Below, piece by piece: positions 39,001-45,527 of a DNA stretch of 64,000 bases (position 1 is its first letter; each line of letters starts with the position of its first letter). This DNA is from Serripes groenlandicus (Eukaryota; Mollusca; Bivalvia; Cardiida; Cardiidae): assembly GCA_031761405.1 (NCBI GenBank), contig JASEVX010000008.1, forward strand, positions 73,948,014-74,012,013, given 5' to 3'. A model generated the notes under the pieces. It was given only the letters and a program-made list of their open reading frames with translations. It ran no database searches and was not told the DNA's origin. Position numbers and translations under genes: made by a program.

Positions 39001-39159
39001 TCATCTCTAATATATTCTTTATATATTTCTATTTTTTTTCCCAGAACCGCAGGGACGGAAGCCGTGACAGACTTTGAAATCAACAAGAGTTACCCCCCTT
39101 TGGTTTTCTCCAGGGTGAAAAATTTCTCTTCCACTACTGATTCTCCTCTATCACTGTGA
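8513..39159 (+). CDS. FBXO9: F-box only protein 9 (FBXO9), spliced gene of 12 visible coding exons, 5' end incomplete
   Basis: FBXO9 is the substrate-recognition subunit of an SCF (SKP1-CUL1-F-box) ubiquitin ligase. In mammals it targets the PIKK chaperones TEL2 and TTI1. Exons 8513-8710, 9876-9933, 12149-12266, 17467-17569, 21629-21730, 24429-24490, 28033-28118, 31612-31725, 32448-32566, 35591-35704, 37886-37965 and 39045-39159 all have AG/GT borders and keep phase, giving 422 residues and a stop. Counting from the first visible codon, an acidic stretch lies near 17-30, a TPR-like helix pair at about 67-101, and the F-box at about 162-205 (HISALPTEV, then LENVAKICRGFY). The C-terminal domain follows, with the motifs VERPHIQFTG, FRYIRFFSEG and TDFEINKSYPPL. 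Exon order and spacing match vertebrate FBXO9 (about 447 residues), so about 20 N-terminal residues are missing. Identification is by recall of the family, not by search. Introns are swollen by repeats, and two donors are amplified into arrays. Confidence 0.93.
8965..9030. repeat. MITE family A fragment (central hairpin)
   Basis: The central inverted repeat GTGGCAAAAGGAGAGATTGC ... GCAATCTCTACTTTTGCCAC is present. The outer arms are eroded. Confidence 0.6.
9210..9290 (-). mobile_element. tRNA-like SINE head, minus strand
   Basis: GGGACTCGAACCCGG is the complement of a tRNA B box, and CGACCTCTGCACCACCG lies where an anticodon/A-box region would be. A SINE relic is more likely than a functional tRNA. 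Confidence 0.4.
9637..9805. mobile_element. Diverged MITE family A copy
   Basis: The arms AGCAGCAGACGGC and GTCGTCTGCTGC are inverted about 130 bases apart, with GTGGCAAAA and CTTTTGAC sequence between. The termini are degraded. Confidence 0.55.
9876..9933 (+). CDS. FBXO9: FBXO9 exon b, first half of the TPR-like motif
   Basis: Nineteen codons plus one base follow the acceptor TTATTTCCAG; the donor is GTAACG. It reads AKQIFMTGSRLEQEGSLMQ, matching the vertebrate ARELFLKAVEEEQNGALYE segment. A MITE begins about 55 bases downstream. Confidence 0.88.
9987..11043. mobile_element. MITE family A interrupted by a hairpin element
   Basis: The left part (9987-10136) ends inside the family's GAGATTTTCTATTTTT segment. 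The family sequence resumes at about 10983 with GACAAAATAGGTTC and runs through GTCGTCTGCTGCAG to GGGAAAGCGTTAA. The foreign 846 bases between are annotated separately. Confidence 0.8.
10137..10982. mobile_element. Hairpin element with about 157-bp internal tandem repeats
   Basis: The left end is a hairpin, CTACTGGCCAAAGGCCAG. Then come four or more copies of a unit containing TATCTCAACCAAACTTATAC and GATATCCATGAGAGC. The right end is GGCCCTCATGGGCCTCTTG, again a hairpin. It resembles tandem-repeat-bearing non-autonomous elements of bivalves. A Helitron-like class is an inference. Confidence 0.65.
11453..11743. mobile_element. Hairpin element with GTCT microsatellite, Helitron-like ends
   Basis: It opens with the hairpin ACCCGGGGGCC/GGGGGGGTATA, then a (GTCT)n run at about 11508-11545 and the shared core GATTCTGATGAAACTTTAC. 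It closes with GTGAGTTCAC and CAGTTCTAG before TT. A 3' hairpin a few bases before CTAG is typical of Helitrons. Confidence 0.55.
11773..12055. mobile_element. MITE family A copy with expanded centre
   Basis: The left arm is CCCTTTCTCACATAC with GCATCAGACGAC and the right arm is GTTGTCTGCTGCAG ... GGAAAGGGTTAA. The middle is longer than in other copies. It ends about 95 bases before exon c. Confidence 0.65.
12149..12266 (+). CDS. FBXO9: FBXO9 exon c, second half of the TPR-like motif
   Basis: The exon starts in phase 1 after TGTTTTCCAG and completes the split Ala codon. It reads IQFYRHAMRLVPEIE, a hallmark of FBXO9, then an acidic/serine linker. The donor is GTATGT and it ends two bases into a Ser codon. 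Confidence 0.93.
12307..12529. mobile_element. MITE family A, full-length
   Basis: TTAA is present at both ends, with the arms CCCTCTCCCTCATATAGACG and CGTATGAGGGAAAGGG. The centre is GAAATTGCACAAAACGTGCAATTTC. TTAA flanks and CCCTTT ends are typical of piggyBac-type elements. Confidence 0.85.
12805..13110. mobile_element. Hairpin element (TACCCCC type)
   Basis: The left hairpin is ACCCCCAGATAC ... GTATATGGGGGCT, followed by a CGGTCGGTCGG microsatellite. The right end has GGGGGTATTCATCACCTTCA and GTGATAGTTTC. A truncated relative lies at 24536-24723. Confidence 0.6.
13141..17390. repeat. 4.2-kb minisatellite, 48-bp unit
   Basis: The unit contains AGTCAAGTCAAAGGAATCGT and CTGAGTACCCACAACATAGG, with 44-bp variants lacking four bases and many point variants arranged in higher-order blocks. 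It fills most of the intron between exons c and d. The minus strand stays open for up to 202 codons (14747-15355) as a 16-residue repeat (DDSFDLTKPYVVGTQL), but those frames begin at GTG rather than ATG. Confidence 0.95.
17467..17569 (+). CDS. FBXO9: FBXO9 exon d, linker before the F-box
   Basis: The exon follows the acceptor TTTTGTAG and ends at AAAGG/GTATGT. It encodes DLDLAFQFQDLQVEDNGWC, equivalent to the segment between the TPR and F-box. It is a 103-bp island: a 4.2-kb minisatellite ends about 75 bases upstream and a 2.3-kb one starts about 75 bases downstream. Confidence 0.85.
17646..19930. repeat. 2.3-kb minisatellite, 77-bp unit
   Basis: About 29 copies of a unit holding ACACATAGAGATCTCTTGC, CTGACTGTTTGTCACAC and GACTTTTGGCAGGTAAC. 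It begins about 75 bases after exon d. Every unit carries TTTTGGCAG followed by GCAA or GTAA, so many units hold a splice-acceptor-like and donor-like junction. Confidence 0.95.
19931..20090. mobile_element. MITE family A, left-truncated
   Basis: It starts inside the family at TATAATTGAATAGATAACC, passes GAAATTGCTCGTTTTGAGC and ends GGGAAAGGGTTAA. The 77-bp array abuts it directly. A further degraded copy follows at about 20105-20220. Confidence 0.75.
20243..20690. mobile_element. Two joined hairpin-element fragments
   Basis: A hairpin CCCCCTTCGAAGAAGAGGGGG starts at about 20250 and is followed by a GTCGGGCTGTCTATCTGTC core. A second left end with AGCTCGACTTTTG/AATTGAGCT starts near 20437. 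The right end is GGGGGTATTTATCATCTTCA and GTGGTAGTTCTAG. Confidence 0.55.
20922..21068 (+). mobile_element. 5'-truncated tRNA-derived SINE
   Basis: It starts at the B box (GGTTGTGAGTTTGAATCCC) and shares the body of the 34.9-kb SINE, including CCACCAATGGGCTAAG and GTGGAAAAGCAGCCAGTT. Confidence 0.7.
21260..21393. mobile_element. MITE family A, truncated, abutting the next copy
   Basis: A central hairpin (GAGTAATTGCTCATTATGAG) and a right arm (GTTGTCTGCTGCACAGG) lead to GGGAAGGTTTAA. That TTAA is also the left TTAA of the copy starting at 21390. Confidence 0.65.
21390..21613. mobile_element. MITE family A, full-length
   Basis: TTAACCCTTTCCCACATAC at the left, a GAAATTTCTTGTTTTGAAC centre, and AGGGAAAGTTTAA at the right. 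It ends 15 bases before FBXO9 exon e, so its right arm lies in the branch-point region of that intron. Confidence 0.8.
21629..21730 (+). CDS. FBXO9: FBXO9 exon e, F-box core
   Basis: Thirty-four codons, phase 0 at both ends; acceptor TTATTTCAG, donor GTAACT. It reads ACHISALPTEVMILILKW and then DMWSLENVAK, a clear F-box N-terminal half with the LP-x-E-V signature that binds SKP1. The acceptor lies 15 bases beyond the right end of a MITE (21390-21613). Confidence 0.95.
21997..22225. mobile_element. MITE family A, full-length
   Basis: TTAACCCTTTCCCACTTACA at the left and GTGAGAAAGGGTTAA at the right. The arms CTCTGCAGCAGACAAC and GTCGTCTGCTGCAG are present. Confidence 0.85.
22280..22508. mobile_element. 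MITE family A, full-length
   Basis: TTAACCCTTTCCCTCATACG at the left and ATGAGGGAAAGGGTTAA at the right, in the opposite orientation to the 12307 copy. The centre is ATTGCTCGTTCTGAGCAAT. Confidence 0.88.
22540..22660 (+). mobile_element. tRNA-like SINE relic
   Basis: GGGATTCGATCCCCAGTCC looks like a B box, with GTGACTGTGTACGAGGGTG upstream. The tail is not defined. Confidence 0.35.
23305..23560. repeat. Inverted copy of part of the 2979-5324 element
   Basis: CTCGCGAGACAGTTAAAAG, GGAGTCGCTTTCTACT and TTTTCGCGCGCTTTCTTGAAG are complements of sequence at about 4370-4600. Confidence 0.7.
23632..23990. repeat. Inverted repeat around a MITE fragment and a short tandem array
   Basis: TAAGAGCAGAAAACACGG (about 23656) and ACAGTGTTTTCTGCTCTTA (about 23971) are inverted. 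Between them lie a partial MITE A (23695-23823) and three copies of a roughly 43-bp unit with AATATAAGAATTTTATAAAA. The flank motif recurs as a tandem repeat at 31216-31470. Confidence 0.6.
23995..24204. mobile_element. MITE family A, full-length with central deletion
   Basis: TTAACCCTTTCCCTCATATA at the left and TATGAGGGAAAGGGG at the right. Half of the central palindrome is missing (GCACAACATTCTCC). Confidence 0.8.
24429..24490 (+). CDS. FBXO9: FBXO9 exon f, F-box C-terminal half
   Basis: Twenty codons plus two bases, acceptor TTTTATTGACAG, donor GTGAAT. It reads ICRGFYVFARDKELWRLACC, matching the vertebrate [20 protein letters not shown] stretch that closes the F-box. Confidence 0.95.
24536..26262. 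mobile_element. Hairpin-element cluster with about 155-bp tandem units and a CATT microsatellite
   Basis: A truncated relative of the 12.8-kb element (to about 24723) is followed by the hairpin ATGCTCCCCAGAGGGAGAGCA. Tandem units carry CCATAACTCCAAAAGTACG, ATATTTCGATGAAACTTGA and TTATCTCCCTTGTTAGAC. (CATT)n lies at about 25558-25592. Individual ends are unclear. Confidence 0.55.
26266..27178. mobile_element. Hairpin element with four tandem core units
   Basis: Left hairpin CCACTGGCTGAAAGCCAGT. Internal units of about 165-175 bases hold CATGGCCGCCAGGGGGCGGG and GCTATTTTGCCTTATATG. The right end is ATACTGGCCCTCTTGGTCC and TCTTG. Confidence 0.6.
27350..27455. repeat. Tandem pair of hairpin-element 3' ends
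   Basis: ATTGTCAGGCACCAGCTGGG, GGTATTCATGACCTTCAGTG and ATATTTCTA occur twice in a row. They match the right end of the 12805-13110 element. The second copy ends CTAG/TT. Confidence 0.6.
27731..27951. mobile_element. MITE family A, diverged
   Basis: Left arm AACGCTTTCTGAAG ... GCAGCAGACGAC and right arm GTCGTCTGCTGCAG ... ATATGGGAAAGGGTAA. It ends about 80 bases before exon g. Confidence 0.7.
28033..28118 (+). CDS. FBXO9: FBXO9 exon g
   Basis: The acceptor is TTGTTACAG and the donor GTATGT. The exon reads IWGTSTGKVKRYGTWRSMYV then ERPHIQFTG, aligning with the WGRSCIKLVPYTSWREMF region of vertebrate FBXO9. It starts in phase 2 and ends in phase 1, consistent with its neighbours. Confidence 0.93.
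28213..30792 (-). pseudogene. 5'-truncated LINE (non-LTR retrotransposon), interrupted
   Basis: On the minus strand, 30792 down to 30560 encodes an RT C-terminal segment (AYILPHIDYCCTIWGSCSQ, then KFQKRAARVILDKPFDEP). This continues at 28663 with IIIYKSLNEQCPEYLRDKF and ends in a (TTA)n tail near 28215. A frame break lies near 28510. The family pattern (YxLPHxDYCxxIWG, RAARxI) is that of Jockey/CR1-like LINEs. The hairpin element at 28664-30559 splits it, and MITE A at 30802 abuts its upstream end. Confidence 0.75.
28664..30559. mobile_element. Hairpin element with about 480-bp tandem units, inserted in the LINE
   Basis: The left end GATCACCTGAGCCGAAGGCTC is a hairpin, followed by (CCGT)n. 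Repeated blocks carry ATGTTCCTTTGGTGGTCCTC, AACTTTGGTTGCTGCGGCAT and GGTGACCCTCTATAAAAA. The right end is GGGCCATCTTGGCCCTCTTG. Confidence 0.7.
30802..31029. mobile_element. MITE family A, full-length
   Basis: TTAACCCTTTCCCTCATACG at the left and ATGAGGGAAAGGGTTAA at the right; the centre is GAAATTGCATGTTTTGTGC. A partial copy follows at about 31090-31200. Confidence 0.87.
31216..31470. repeat. Short tandem array
   Basis: About four copies of a unit of 65-70 bases holding GGGAGAAACTTCAAC, TTGAATAGTGAAAGAC and GTGTTTTCTGCTCT. It is related to the sequence flanking the 23.9-kb inverted repeat. Confidence 0.75.
31612..31725 (+). CDS. FBXO9: FBXO9 exon h
   Basis: The acceptor is ATCATTTCTAG and the donor GTAGGT. 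It encodes CYISKTVYFRPGERSFEQHY then WHEVGYFRYIRFFSEG, the most conserved block of the FBXO9 C-terminal domain. Confidence 0.96.
32035..32145. repeat. Direct duplication in the intron between exons h and i
   Basis: GTGTC(C/T)GTTATATAAACTA and AGTGTCTGTTAATCTACAAC occur twice about 55 bases apart. Confidence 0.7.
32448..32566 (+). CDS. FBXO9: FBXO9 exon i; its 3' end founds a downstream minisatellite
   Basis: The acceptor is CACTGCAG and the donor GTAAGT. It reads KVLMMTSADEPSQTLSRLGN then TDLPEIMRGVYRIAGDR, matching the vertebrate HVMMLTTPEEPQ...HYRLS region. The last 50 or so bases together with the donor are the first unit of a roughly 25-copy array that fills the start of the next intron. 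Retaining the intron would add nine codons and then a stop. Confidence 0.94.
32510..34062 (+). repeat. Minisatellite built from the exon i 3' end plus its 5' splice site
   Basis: About 25 copies of a unit of 59-70 bases: CACAGACCTACCTGAAATAA, TGCGGGGGTTTACAGGATAG, CTGGAGACAGGGTAAGTG. The first copy is the end of coding exon i and the first bases of its intron. Most copies retain CAGG/GTAAGT. Some 69-70-bp units (about 32630-32780 and 33860-33960) carry AGATATCAGAAC, and a few stay in frame with the exon. Confidence 0.95.
34690..34900. mobile_element. MITE family A, diverged
   Basis: CCTGCAGCAGATTATTTTTG, GTGGCAAAAAAAGAAATTAC and TTTTGCCATAATGTTTTC remain. The terminal CCCTTT and GGGAAAGGG are lost. 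Confidence 0.5.
34914..35192 (+). mobile_element. tRNA-derived SINE, full-length
   Basis: The head GGTAGCTCAGTCGGTAG (A box) and GTTGTGAGTTCGAATCTC (B box) form a tRNA-like 5' end. A body follows (ACATGCGTCATTCCTCTTCC), then a 3' part with AAAAACGGCGTTAAACCCC and a tail of ATCA repeats. The SINEs at 2556 and 20922 are the same family. Confidence 0.88.
35200..35575. mobile_element. MITE family A fragments before exon j
   Basis: A right arm lies at about 35215-35257 (GTTGTTTGTGGGAAAGGATT). A diverged copy runs from ACCTTTCCCACATACAAC (about 35367) to GTCTGTATGTGGTAAAGCG (about 35573). The latter ends about 15 bases before the exon j acceptor. Confidence 0.6.
35591..35704 (+). CDS. FBXO9: FBXO9 exon j
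   Basis: Thirty-eight codons, phase 0 at both ends, acceptor TTTGTATTCAG, donor GTACGT. It encodes VTGVLKRNNPADTNSSVFRY and then a Lys/Asn-rich stretch ending AMTFHI. This matches the KVFAVITKKK...YRYFRR...FHV region of the family. Confidence 0.88.
36002..36670. mobile_element. Hairpin element with 156-bp tandem units
   Basis: The left hairpin is CTCCCCCTGTATACAGGGGAG, followed by (GTCT)n. There are three full 156-bp units (from 36101, 36257 and 36413) plus a partial fourth at 36569, holding GGCTTGAAGGATTTTCATGA and AAGGTCACGCTTGAAGG. The right side has GAGGGGAGACATC and ends AATTCTAG/TT. The + strand is open for 174 codons across the units because 156 is divisible by three. Confidence 0.7.
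36731..36962. mobile_element. MITE family A, full-length
   Basis: TTAACCCTTTCCCACATATA at the left and ATGTGGTAAAGTGTTAA at the right. The centre is GAAATTTCTCATTATGAGC. Confidence 0.8.
36998..37383. repeat. Homogeneous 43-bp tandem array
   Basis: Nine copies of a unit (TTGATTTAATGTTTGTAGCA, then TAACTATATCAAGATCACTA) that appear identical. This implies recent expansion. It lies in the intron between exons j and k. Confidence 0.95.
37420..37575. mobile_element. MITE family A, left-truncated
   Basis: TTTCTCTTTTTGCCACAATG begins inside the family. GTTATCTGCTGCAGAG and GTATGTGGGAAAAAGTTAA complete the right arm. Confidence 0.6.
37886..37965 (+). CDS. FBXO9: FBXO9 exon k; its 3' end founds a second minisatellite
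   Basis: The exon follows a long T tract and TTTAG. It reads ELEISNAGKRKGGKLTWISY then SVQKQH, and ends two bases into a Lys codon at CACAA/GTATGT. This corresponds to [20 protein letters not shown] in vertebrates. The exon end and donor recur every 31 bases for about 480 bases downstream. Confidence 0.9.
37956..38446 (+). repeat. Minisatellite built from the exon k 3' end plus its 5' splice site
   Basis: About 15 copies of a 31-bp unit: ACAACACAA/GTATGTA then TTATATTGTAGAGAG. The first copy is the last ten bases of coding exon k plus its intron start. Each unit also holds TATATTGTAG, so an acceptor-like AG, about 13 bases and a donor recur in every unit. Confidence 0.95.
38780..38981. mobile_element. 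MITE family A at the start of the segmental duplication
   Basis: Left TTGAACCCTTTCCCTCATAC, right ATGAGGGAAAGGGTTAA, central palindrome partly deleted. Its right arm (GTCTGCTGCAGAGGCA) marks where similarity among the three duplicated units begins. Confidence 0.75.
39045..39159 (+). CDS. FBXO9: FBXO9 terminal exon, copy 1
   Basis: The exon follows a pyrimidine tract ending CCCAG. It completes the split Lys codon, reads TAGTEAVTDFEINKSYPPLV and ends VKNFSSTTDSPLSL before TGA at 39157-39159. It aligns with the vertebrate end [21 protein letters not shown]. Being the copy nearest exon k it is the likely default last exon. No canonical AATAAA was seen within the first few hundred bases after the stop. 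Confidence 0.92.
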
Positions 39160-41691
39160 AATGTCAAACTAAGCGAAGTTCCAGTAACACCTCATAAAAC
39201 GTTTCAGCAAAAGGAGAAATTACTCAAAATTAGCTCATTTCTTCTTTAGCCATAATGCTTTTAACACTGAATTAAACGTTCCCTCAAAGATAATTTCCAT
39301 ACTTTTGTCTAGATGTTTTCATAGACTGGGTGAAGGTCATTCCCATGCACACCTGAAACCGGCTGACCTGATGGTGTATTTTCATGATCACCACGGGTGA
39401 CTCAGTACGAATGAAGGCTCCAAGATGGATGCCAAGATGGAGTCAAAAACTCTACAAATAAGAAGTTGTCGCAGAAGAATACCTTTACATTGCCTTTTAC
39501 AGACTCATTTTGACACATCTGTAGAAACCGACTTTTGAACACATTAAAATAAGCACATCCTCCTTTTACCCTGATTTGTTCTATTCTATTCAACTGTTAT
39601 AGTTTCATTTAGAGATATTTACCATATGTTAGTCTAGATGTTTTCATGGTCCTCTACTGCAGATTAATAGTATGTTGGAATGGGTTAATGTTTTATATGT
39701 ATGTGATTGAGACAGGTACTGATCTTCATTGTTTTAACCCATTCCAACATACAACAAAGTTGTAGCAGACAACTTTGAAAACACTTAAGTAAATTATGGA
39801 AAATGTCCAAAAACAAAAGTTTAATTTCTTAATAGAATAGATAAACTTGTGGCAAAAGCAAAACATAGTCGTCATGAGCAATGTCTTCTTTTCCAGAATG
39901 TTTTCAAAAGATTTCTGCTAGAGTTGAGCTAAAATGAGTCTGCATAGGGAACTGGAATTATTAAGATGAAAGCTCACAAAACAGCTTTTTCAGAAGAGAG
40001 TATTGATTCTATGTATAAGCCATACTATTATTTTAAGTTCATAACTTTTTACTCTTGACTATATAAGAATATATAGCCAATAGGTCTTTGTTTCACCATA
40101 TCTTTTTTATAACTATATGTACTTCAGAACTTATGTTGGGCTACAGAAGGTTAATGCTTTCCCTCATGCACTAAATCTGTAGCAGGCGACTTTAAAAGCA
40201 TGTAGTCAAATATTGAACATTTTGGCCGAAGGCGTAATTGCTCCTGATGAGCAATGTTTACAAAAGTCGTCTGCTACCAGAGGGAAAATGTTTAGTTTAA
40301 TCTGTATTATTTGTTGTTTTTTTATTTTGTATAAAAAGGTATTTTATTTCATTTTTGTTGGTATCCCATTGTACCATGTCATGTGACAGATCTAGTTCTT
40401 TAAACACTTTATGAGGAAATGCAGCAGAAGACTTTTGAAAATAATATCGAAATTTCTCCCTTTTGCTACAATGTTTTCAACTTTATTCAATGATTGTTAT
40501 TTTATTTATAGATAGTTTCCATATTTGTGGTAATATGTTTACAAAGCAGTCAGCCGTTGATTTGTGGTTATGTGGGAAAAGGTTAAAGGTTACTGCTGCT
40601 TATTATTAAGATAAATATACTTTCATGTTTTGTAGGATTAGATAAACAATTCATCTTTTAATGTTAGCACTTTGTAATGTCTTTTGTTGTTGTAACATTT
40701 AGGCAGAGCAACGGGAAAATATATGCAACATCTGTACATCCCGATCAGCCTTTGCATCAGTGCAATCTGATCAGGAATTTGGTTATTTCACTATAAAACC
40801 TTTCCAACATACAACCATTTTGTAGCAGATGAATAAGTATAACATCAGGGCAAAATATGGGAAACTACTGTGAATGAAAATCCAATTATTGATTAGAACT
40901 GAAAATATTGTGGCAAAAGGGCAAATTGCTTGCTAGGAGCAATTTCTTCTTTTGTGACACTGTTTTCGAAAGTCATCTGTTGCAAATGCGTGAAATAGAC
41001 AAAGGGATTTATATGTGCCATTTTGTGTTGCTTCATGCAATTCTAGACAGTACATGTTCAAGTATAGGGCAATAAACGATGTTGACACATTTGTATTTGT
41101 TAATACATGTAGTAGTAGTAATAATAATAGAGGTACCATCTGTAGCCCTGTCATACAGATGTCTGTGCTCCAAATAACTTTTGAAGACCATTGTAGGATT
41201 AGAAAGAAATCACTAATAACAAGCCAGAGTTTTCAATTCATTATTAACTGTAAACTTCCTATTTTCATAAATTTCTTGTATGCAGAGATATTTTAAATGC
41301 AGACAAATCAAAACATTTTAAATTAGGGAAAGAGATTGTATTCCTTAAAATTGTTTAAAAATCCTTTTTCAATTTGCAGATTGACTTAAAACTTACACGC
41401 AATTCCTTCATCTGCCAAAATGTAATTCAACTAAATTCAATAATTAGTTCCATGTAACAATGAGATTTTCTGAAATTTTGCCTAGATGTTTTCAAAGTTG
41501 TCTGCTGCAACTTTATTGTATGTGTGAAGAGATAGTTCATGTTTTGTTGAAAACCATTGTGTAAAATGACGTAGTTAATACAATGACAACTGTAAATAAG
41601 TCGGGACAAAAATACATCAGGATAAGATAATTAGTTTGTAACCTTTGTTTAATCGGGATTATATTGATCACAGCAATAGTACATTTATCCA
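39160..41691. other. 3' flank of FBXO9 copy 1
   Basis: No gene recognised. It consists largely of decayed MITE A arms (for example GTCTGCTACCAGAGGG, TGTAGCAGACAACTTTG). The equivalent stretches in R2 and R3 are about 45643-46887 plus 53332-54738, and 58752-60382. Confidence 0.4.
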
Positions 41692-41968
41692 GGGTCCTGT
41701 ACTAGGCTATGAAAAGTGTCATTGCCCAAAGGCACTCCACTATGGCTGCTTCAAGCAGGGTCCAGTACTAGCCTATCAAAAGTGCCATTGCCCAAATGCA
41801 CTCCACTATGGCTGCTTCAAGCAGGGTCCAGTACTAGGCTATCAAAAGTGCCATTGCCCAAAGGCATTCCACTATGCAGTAGTGCATCAAGCAGAGTCCA
41901 GTACTAGGCTATCAAAAGTGCCATTGCCCAAAGGCACTCCACTATTGCTGCTTCAAGCAGGAATCTAA
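41692..41968 (+). repeat. 66-bp tandem array in R1 (four units)
   Basis: The unit holds AAAAGTGCCATTGCCCAAAG, GCACTCCACTATGGCTGC and TTCAAGCAGGGTCCAGTA. The period is 22 codons and two frames stay open; one reads GPVLGYQKCHCPKALHYGCF. No protein family recognised. Confidence 0.85.
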
Positions 41969-43532
41969 CCAGGGATGACTGGGCTCAAATCATTGCTTAC
42001 TTCTCTGCCGCTTGGATTCCGAGAAGTTTGTCATAGAGAAAGATTTTGTTTGATTTTTTTATTTGAATTTTATTATGTATGTATAATTTGTTGTTTATTC
42101 TCTCATTATTAGAAGTTTTGTGGGAATTGTAAAAAGTGCAAGTAAACTTTCATTATTATGTATTTACCTTTTCCCACTTTCAGACCTGCAGCAGACAACT
42201 TTTGCTTCAATGATTGCAACTCTATTTGATAATTATACTTTCATCATGAAGAATTTGCCTACATGTTTTAAAAGTCGTCTGATTCAGATCTATTGTATGT
42301 GGAAAAGATTAATCATTTGGAATTATGTACAAAGTCTGCTGTAGAAAAAATTAAAATTAAGGATCATTTTTAATAAAAATTAATCATTCCTTTTTTTGGT
42401 GATTCTTTTATCAAGTTTTCTTTGTGTGATGTGCCCCATTTATTACATACCATGGTAATTTCTATGGCTCTTTCAAACATACAGAAAACATTGCTCACAA
42501 TAAGCTTGGTCAGTGTTCAACTCCAATTATGAACCATAATTATTTCTAGAGATTTTCCATGTTTCTGATATTTTGAAAGCACATAAATTGTTAAATAAAC
42601 AGAGAATAAGTGTTTGTGTTGGTGTAAAATCAATGAGCACAAAAATGATACATGTACATGTATTTTCATGAGTGGCTATGCTACAAATGAAATTAACTAT
42701 TTTTGTGTTTACAAATGAAAACAGAGCTTGTTTTTACATTTTTACAAACAAATGTTCTGTTTATTTGATGCTTTAACTTACTGATTCTATGTAAAAGGCC
42801 GAGTTTATTAGGATAAAATCCACTGCAAATTGTTTGTTTATTTTTAATTAGGATAAAATCCAATGCAATTTTCTGTTTTTTTCATGCTTTAACTTGCTGA
42901 TCCTTATTTAGAAACGTTGAGTTTTAAATGATAAAATACGATGTTATTTTCCATTAATCAATTAACAAACATCTAATAATAGTTTATTAGACTAAATGTG
43001 TTAATTGGCACTTCTTTTTTGAAGCTTTGAAGTATTGATATTTTTTTCACTTGGATTGTTAGGTTTTATATTCTATGGTACAAATAAAAACGGTTCTAAA
43101 AAGTACAATTTCGAATATTTTTATGTTGTTAACATTTCCAGGACAGGCTGTTCCAGGAGAAAATGTGTAGGGGGATAGGAACAATGAGCTTACAAAACAA
43201 CAAAGCGGTATAATAAAGGGAATAGTAACCGTTTCTCACATTCAACAAATCTGCGTTGTCCATCTGTCCGTCCTGAATCATATCTAAGGCATGGTTGAAT
43301 TGATATGATGAAATTATACATATCATAGGGAGATGTTCGACGGCAAGTTTTGCTAAGAATTCCTCAAAATGTCCATATTGATCATCCAATCTTCATAAAC
43401 GATTTTATAATAACTTGCCACAAATGTTCATCATATTGAGACGACATGCAGAGTGCATGTTTCTGCCATTCATTTTATTTGAATGTCCATGGGGAAAGAC
43501 ATATGTTCTTGTTTATACAACAACCGTCTAGT

Positions 43533-44241
43533 TATACCCCCCGACAAACGAAGTATGAAGGGGGTATATTTTAGTCGCCCGTTGTAATTTTCCTTGTCCA
43601 GAGCATAACTTGGAATTGAATAAGACTGCAAACGATGATATAACACAGTGAGAGGAAGTGCAGTGTACAGGAACCATAGCGCTATTTTACCTAATTACAA
43701 AGTTATTACCTTTTGTTACTTTTTCTTGTCCGGAGAATAACTTGAAAACTACTAGATTTCCGGAATCTAATAAAAATTAATACATTGGTAAAGCACAGAG
43801 GCAGTCAACAAGAACCATAATTCTATTTGAGCTAATTACAAAGTAATTTCCCTTTCTTACTTTTTTCTTGTCCGGAGGATTACTTTAAAACTATAGGATG
43901 GAATTTAATAAAACTATATACAATGGAAGGGCACAATGAGAGGAGGTGCAGTGTACAATAACCATAACTCTATTTTAGCTAACTACAGAGTCATTGCCCT
44001 TTGTTACTGGTTTTTTTTTTGTGTGTGCAGAGAATTACTTGAAAACTTCTGTATGGAATTTAAAAAAAACTTCATTCAATGGTAAAGCACAATAAGAACA
44101 AGAACCATATCTATATTTAAGCTTATTACAGAGTTATTCTTACTTTTTTCTTTTCCTGAGAATATTTTTAAAACTACTGAATGAAATCTCCTATCAGGGC
44201 AGCGTTCGGGGGGTATTAATCACGTTCAGTGATAGCTCTAG
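43533..44241. mobile_element. Hairpin element with Helitron-like 3' end (R1 copy)
   Basis: Left hairpin ATACCCCCCGAC ... GGGGGTATA, degenerate repeats with CTTGTCCGGAGAATAACTTG, right end GGGGGGTATTAATCACG, TTCAGTGAT, AGCTCTAG before TT. ATCAC/GTGAT is a short 3' hairpin a few bases before CTAG. Confidence 0.6.
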
Positions 44242-45527
44242 TTATTGAATAGAGTTGAATACAATGTGGCAAAAGAGAAACTACACATTAAGAGCTAATC
44301 CTCCTTTGGTCACAATGTTTTCAAAGGATGTCTGCTGAAGACGCATCAACATGCGACTACATTAGGGTAATGGTTAAAGGTAAGCGACAAGAAAACTAAA
44401 TAAATATCTAAAAATATAAGTTTAATTTCTATGTAGCAATGGTCACAATTTTAGGTCAAAGGGAAGCAATTCATTTTACATAGGCGACCATTACAGCATT
44501 ATGGGTTATGGTTCTTTCCCAACATTAAAACGAAGCCACACACCTGTATTAAATCAAAGTCCATTCTTATATCTACCATAACAGCACCAAAAACCCAGGG
44601 CTCATCCCACCTTTTTTGTTTTAGCAATGACGTCAAATGATAGGTCACCCTTATCCCGCACTGAATTCACTTTAAATTTCAGAAAATACAGGATGTTCTA
44701 AACATTATTCTGACGGTGTCAGTACAGTCAATAGCAAAACCAGGGTTTGGTTACAAATCACTAACAGGATAATATAGTTGTCAAAAAAATAATTCAACTT
44801 TCAGCAAAATCATTATTGTCCAATGGGTGACAATTTCAGTCTTACATATTCATCTGAAATCCCCCTCGACAAAATTATCTATCCAGCAAGCCCATCTGAT
44901 TTACTTCCCTTTGACCATAAGAGATTGTATAGCACGAAATGTCATGACACGGTATGTTCTACAGACATGAATGAGAGAATGGGCAGATAATTCAAATGTA
45001 CATTTTATTAAACTTTTCCCACACACAATCTTTTTATGCATCTGTAGCAAACAACTTTTGAAATTATTTTAGCAATGGGAGAACTTGCTCAGAGCAAGCA
45101 ATTTTCTCCTTATGCCACAATGTATTCAACTTAATTCACTAATTATGTGGTCAACTTGACAGATTTTCAATGATTTTGCTTAGATGTGTTCAAAGTCACA
45201 TGCTGCAAATTTATTATAGGTAGGAAAAGGTTTAAAAGGAGACTGTTGTATAACGTTTTCTCACATACAACAAATCTGCGGCAGGCAACTTTGAAATGAT
45301 CTAGGCGAAATAAAGAAAATCTCTATTAATGAAAGTTTAATTAGTTATTAGATTGATTTGAAAACCTTGGGGAAAGGAGAAATAACTCATCGATTTGCCA
45401 CATTGTTTTTAAAAGACATCTGCTGCAGAGGCATCAGAAAGCGTCTATACAAGGGAAGGGTTAGTTGAAGATGACAAAACAAATCATCTCTAATATATTC
45501 TTTATATATTTCTTTTTTTTCCCCCAG

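Larger units (their letters stand above)
38934..45417 (+). repeat. Segmental duplication unit R1
   Basis: About 6.48 kb starting at a MITE right arm, with FBXO9 last exon copy 1, MITE-like fragments, a 66-bp tandem array and a hairpin element. Its sequence order is repeated in R2 and partly in R3. It lacks about 90 bases present in R2 (about 53520-53610) and R3 (about 60180-60270). Confidence 0.9.

Noticed and set aside
40933..41154. Minus-strand 73-residue frame with a signal-peptide-like start, with a counterpart near 54000-54247
   Set aside because: The frame differs between duplicates at its N-terminus and overlaps MITE-derived sequence at its C-terminus.
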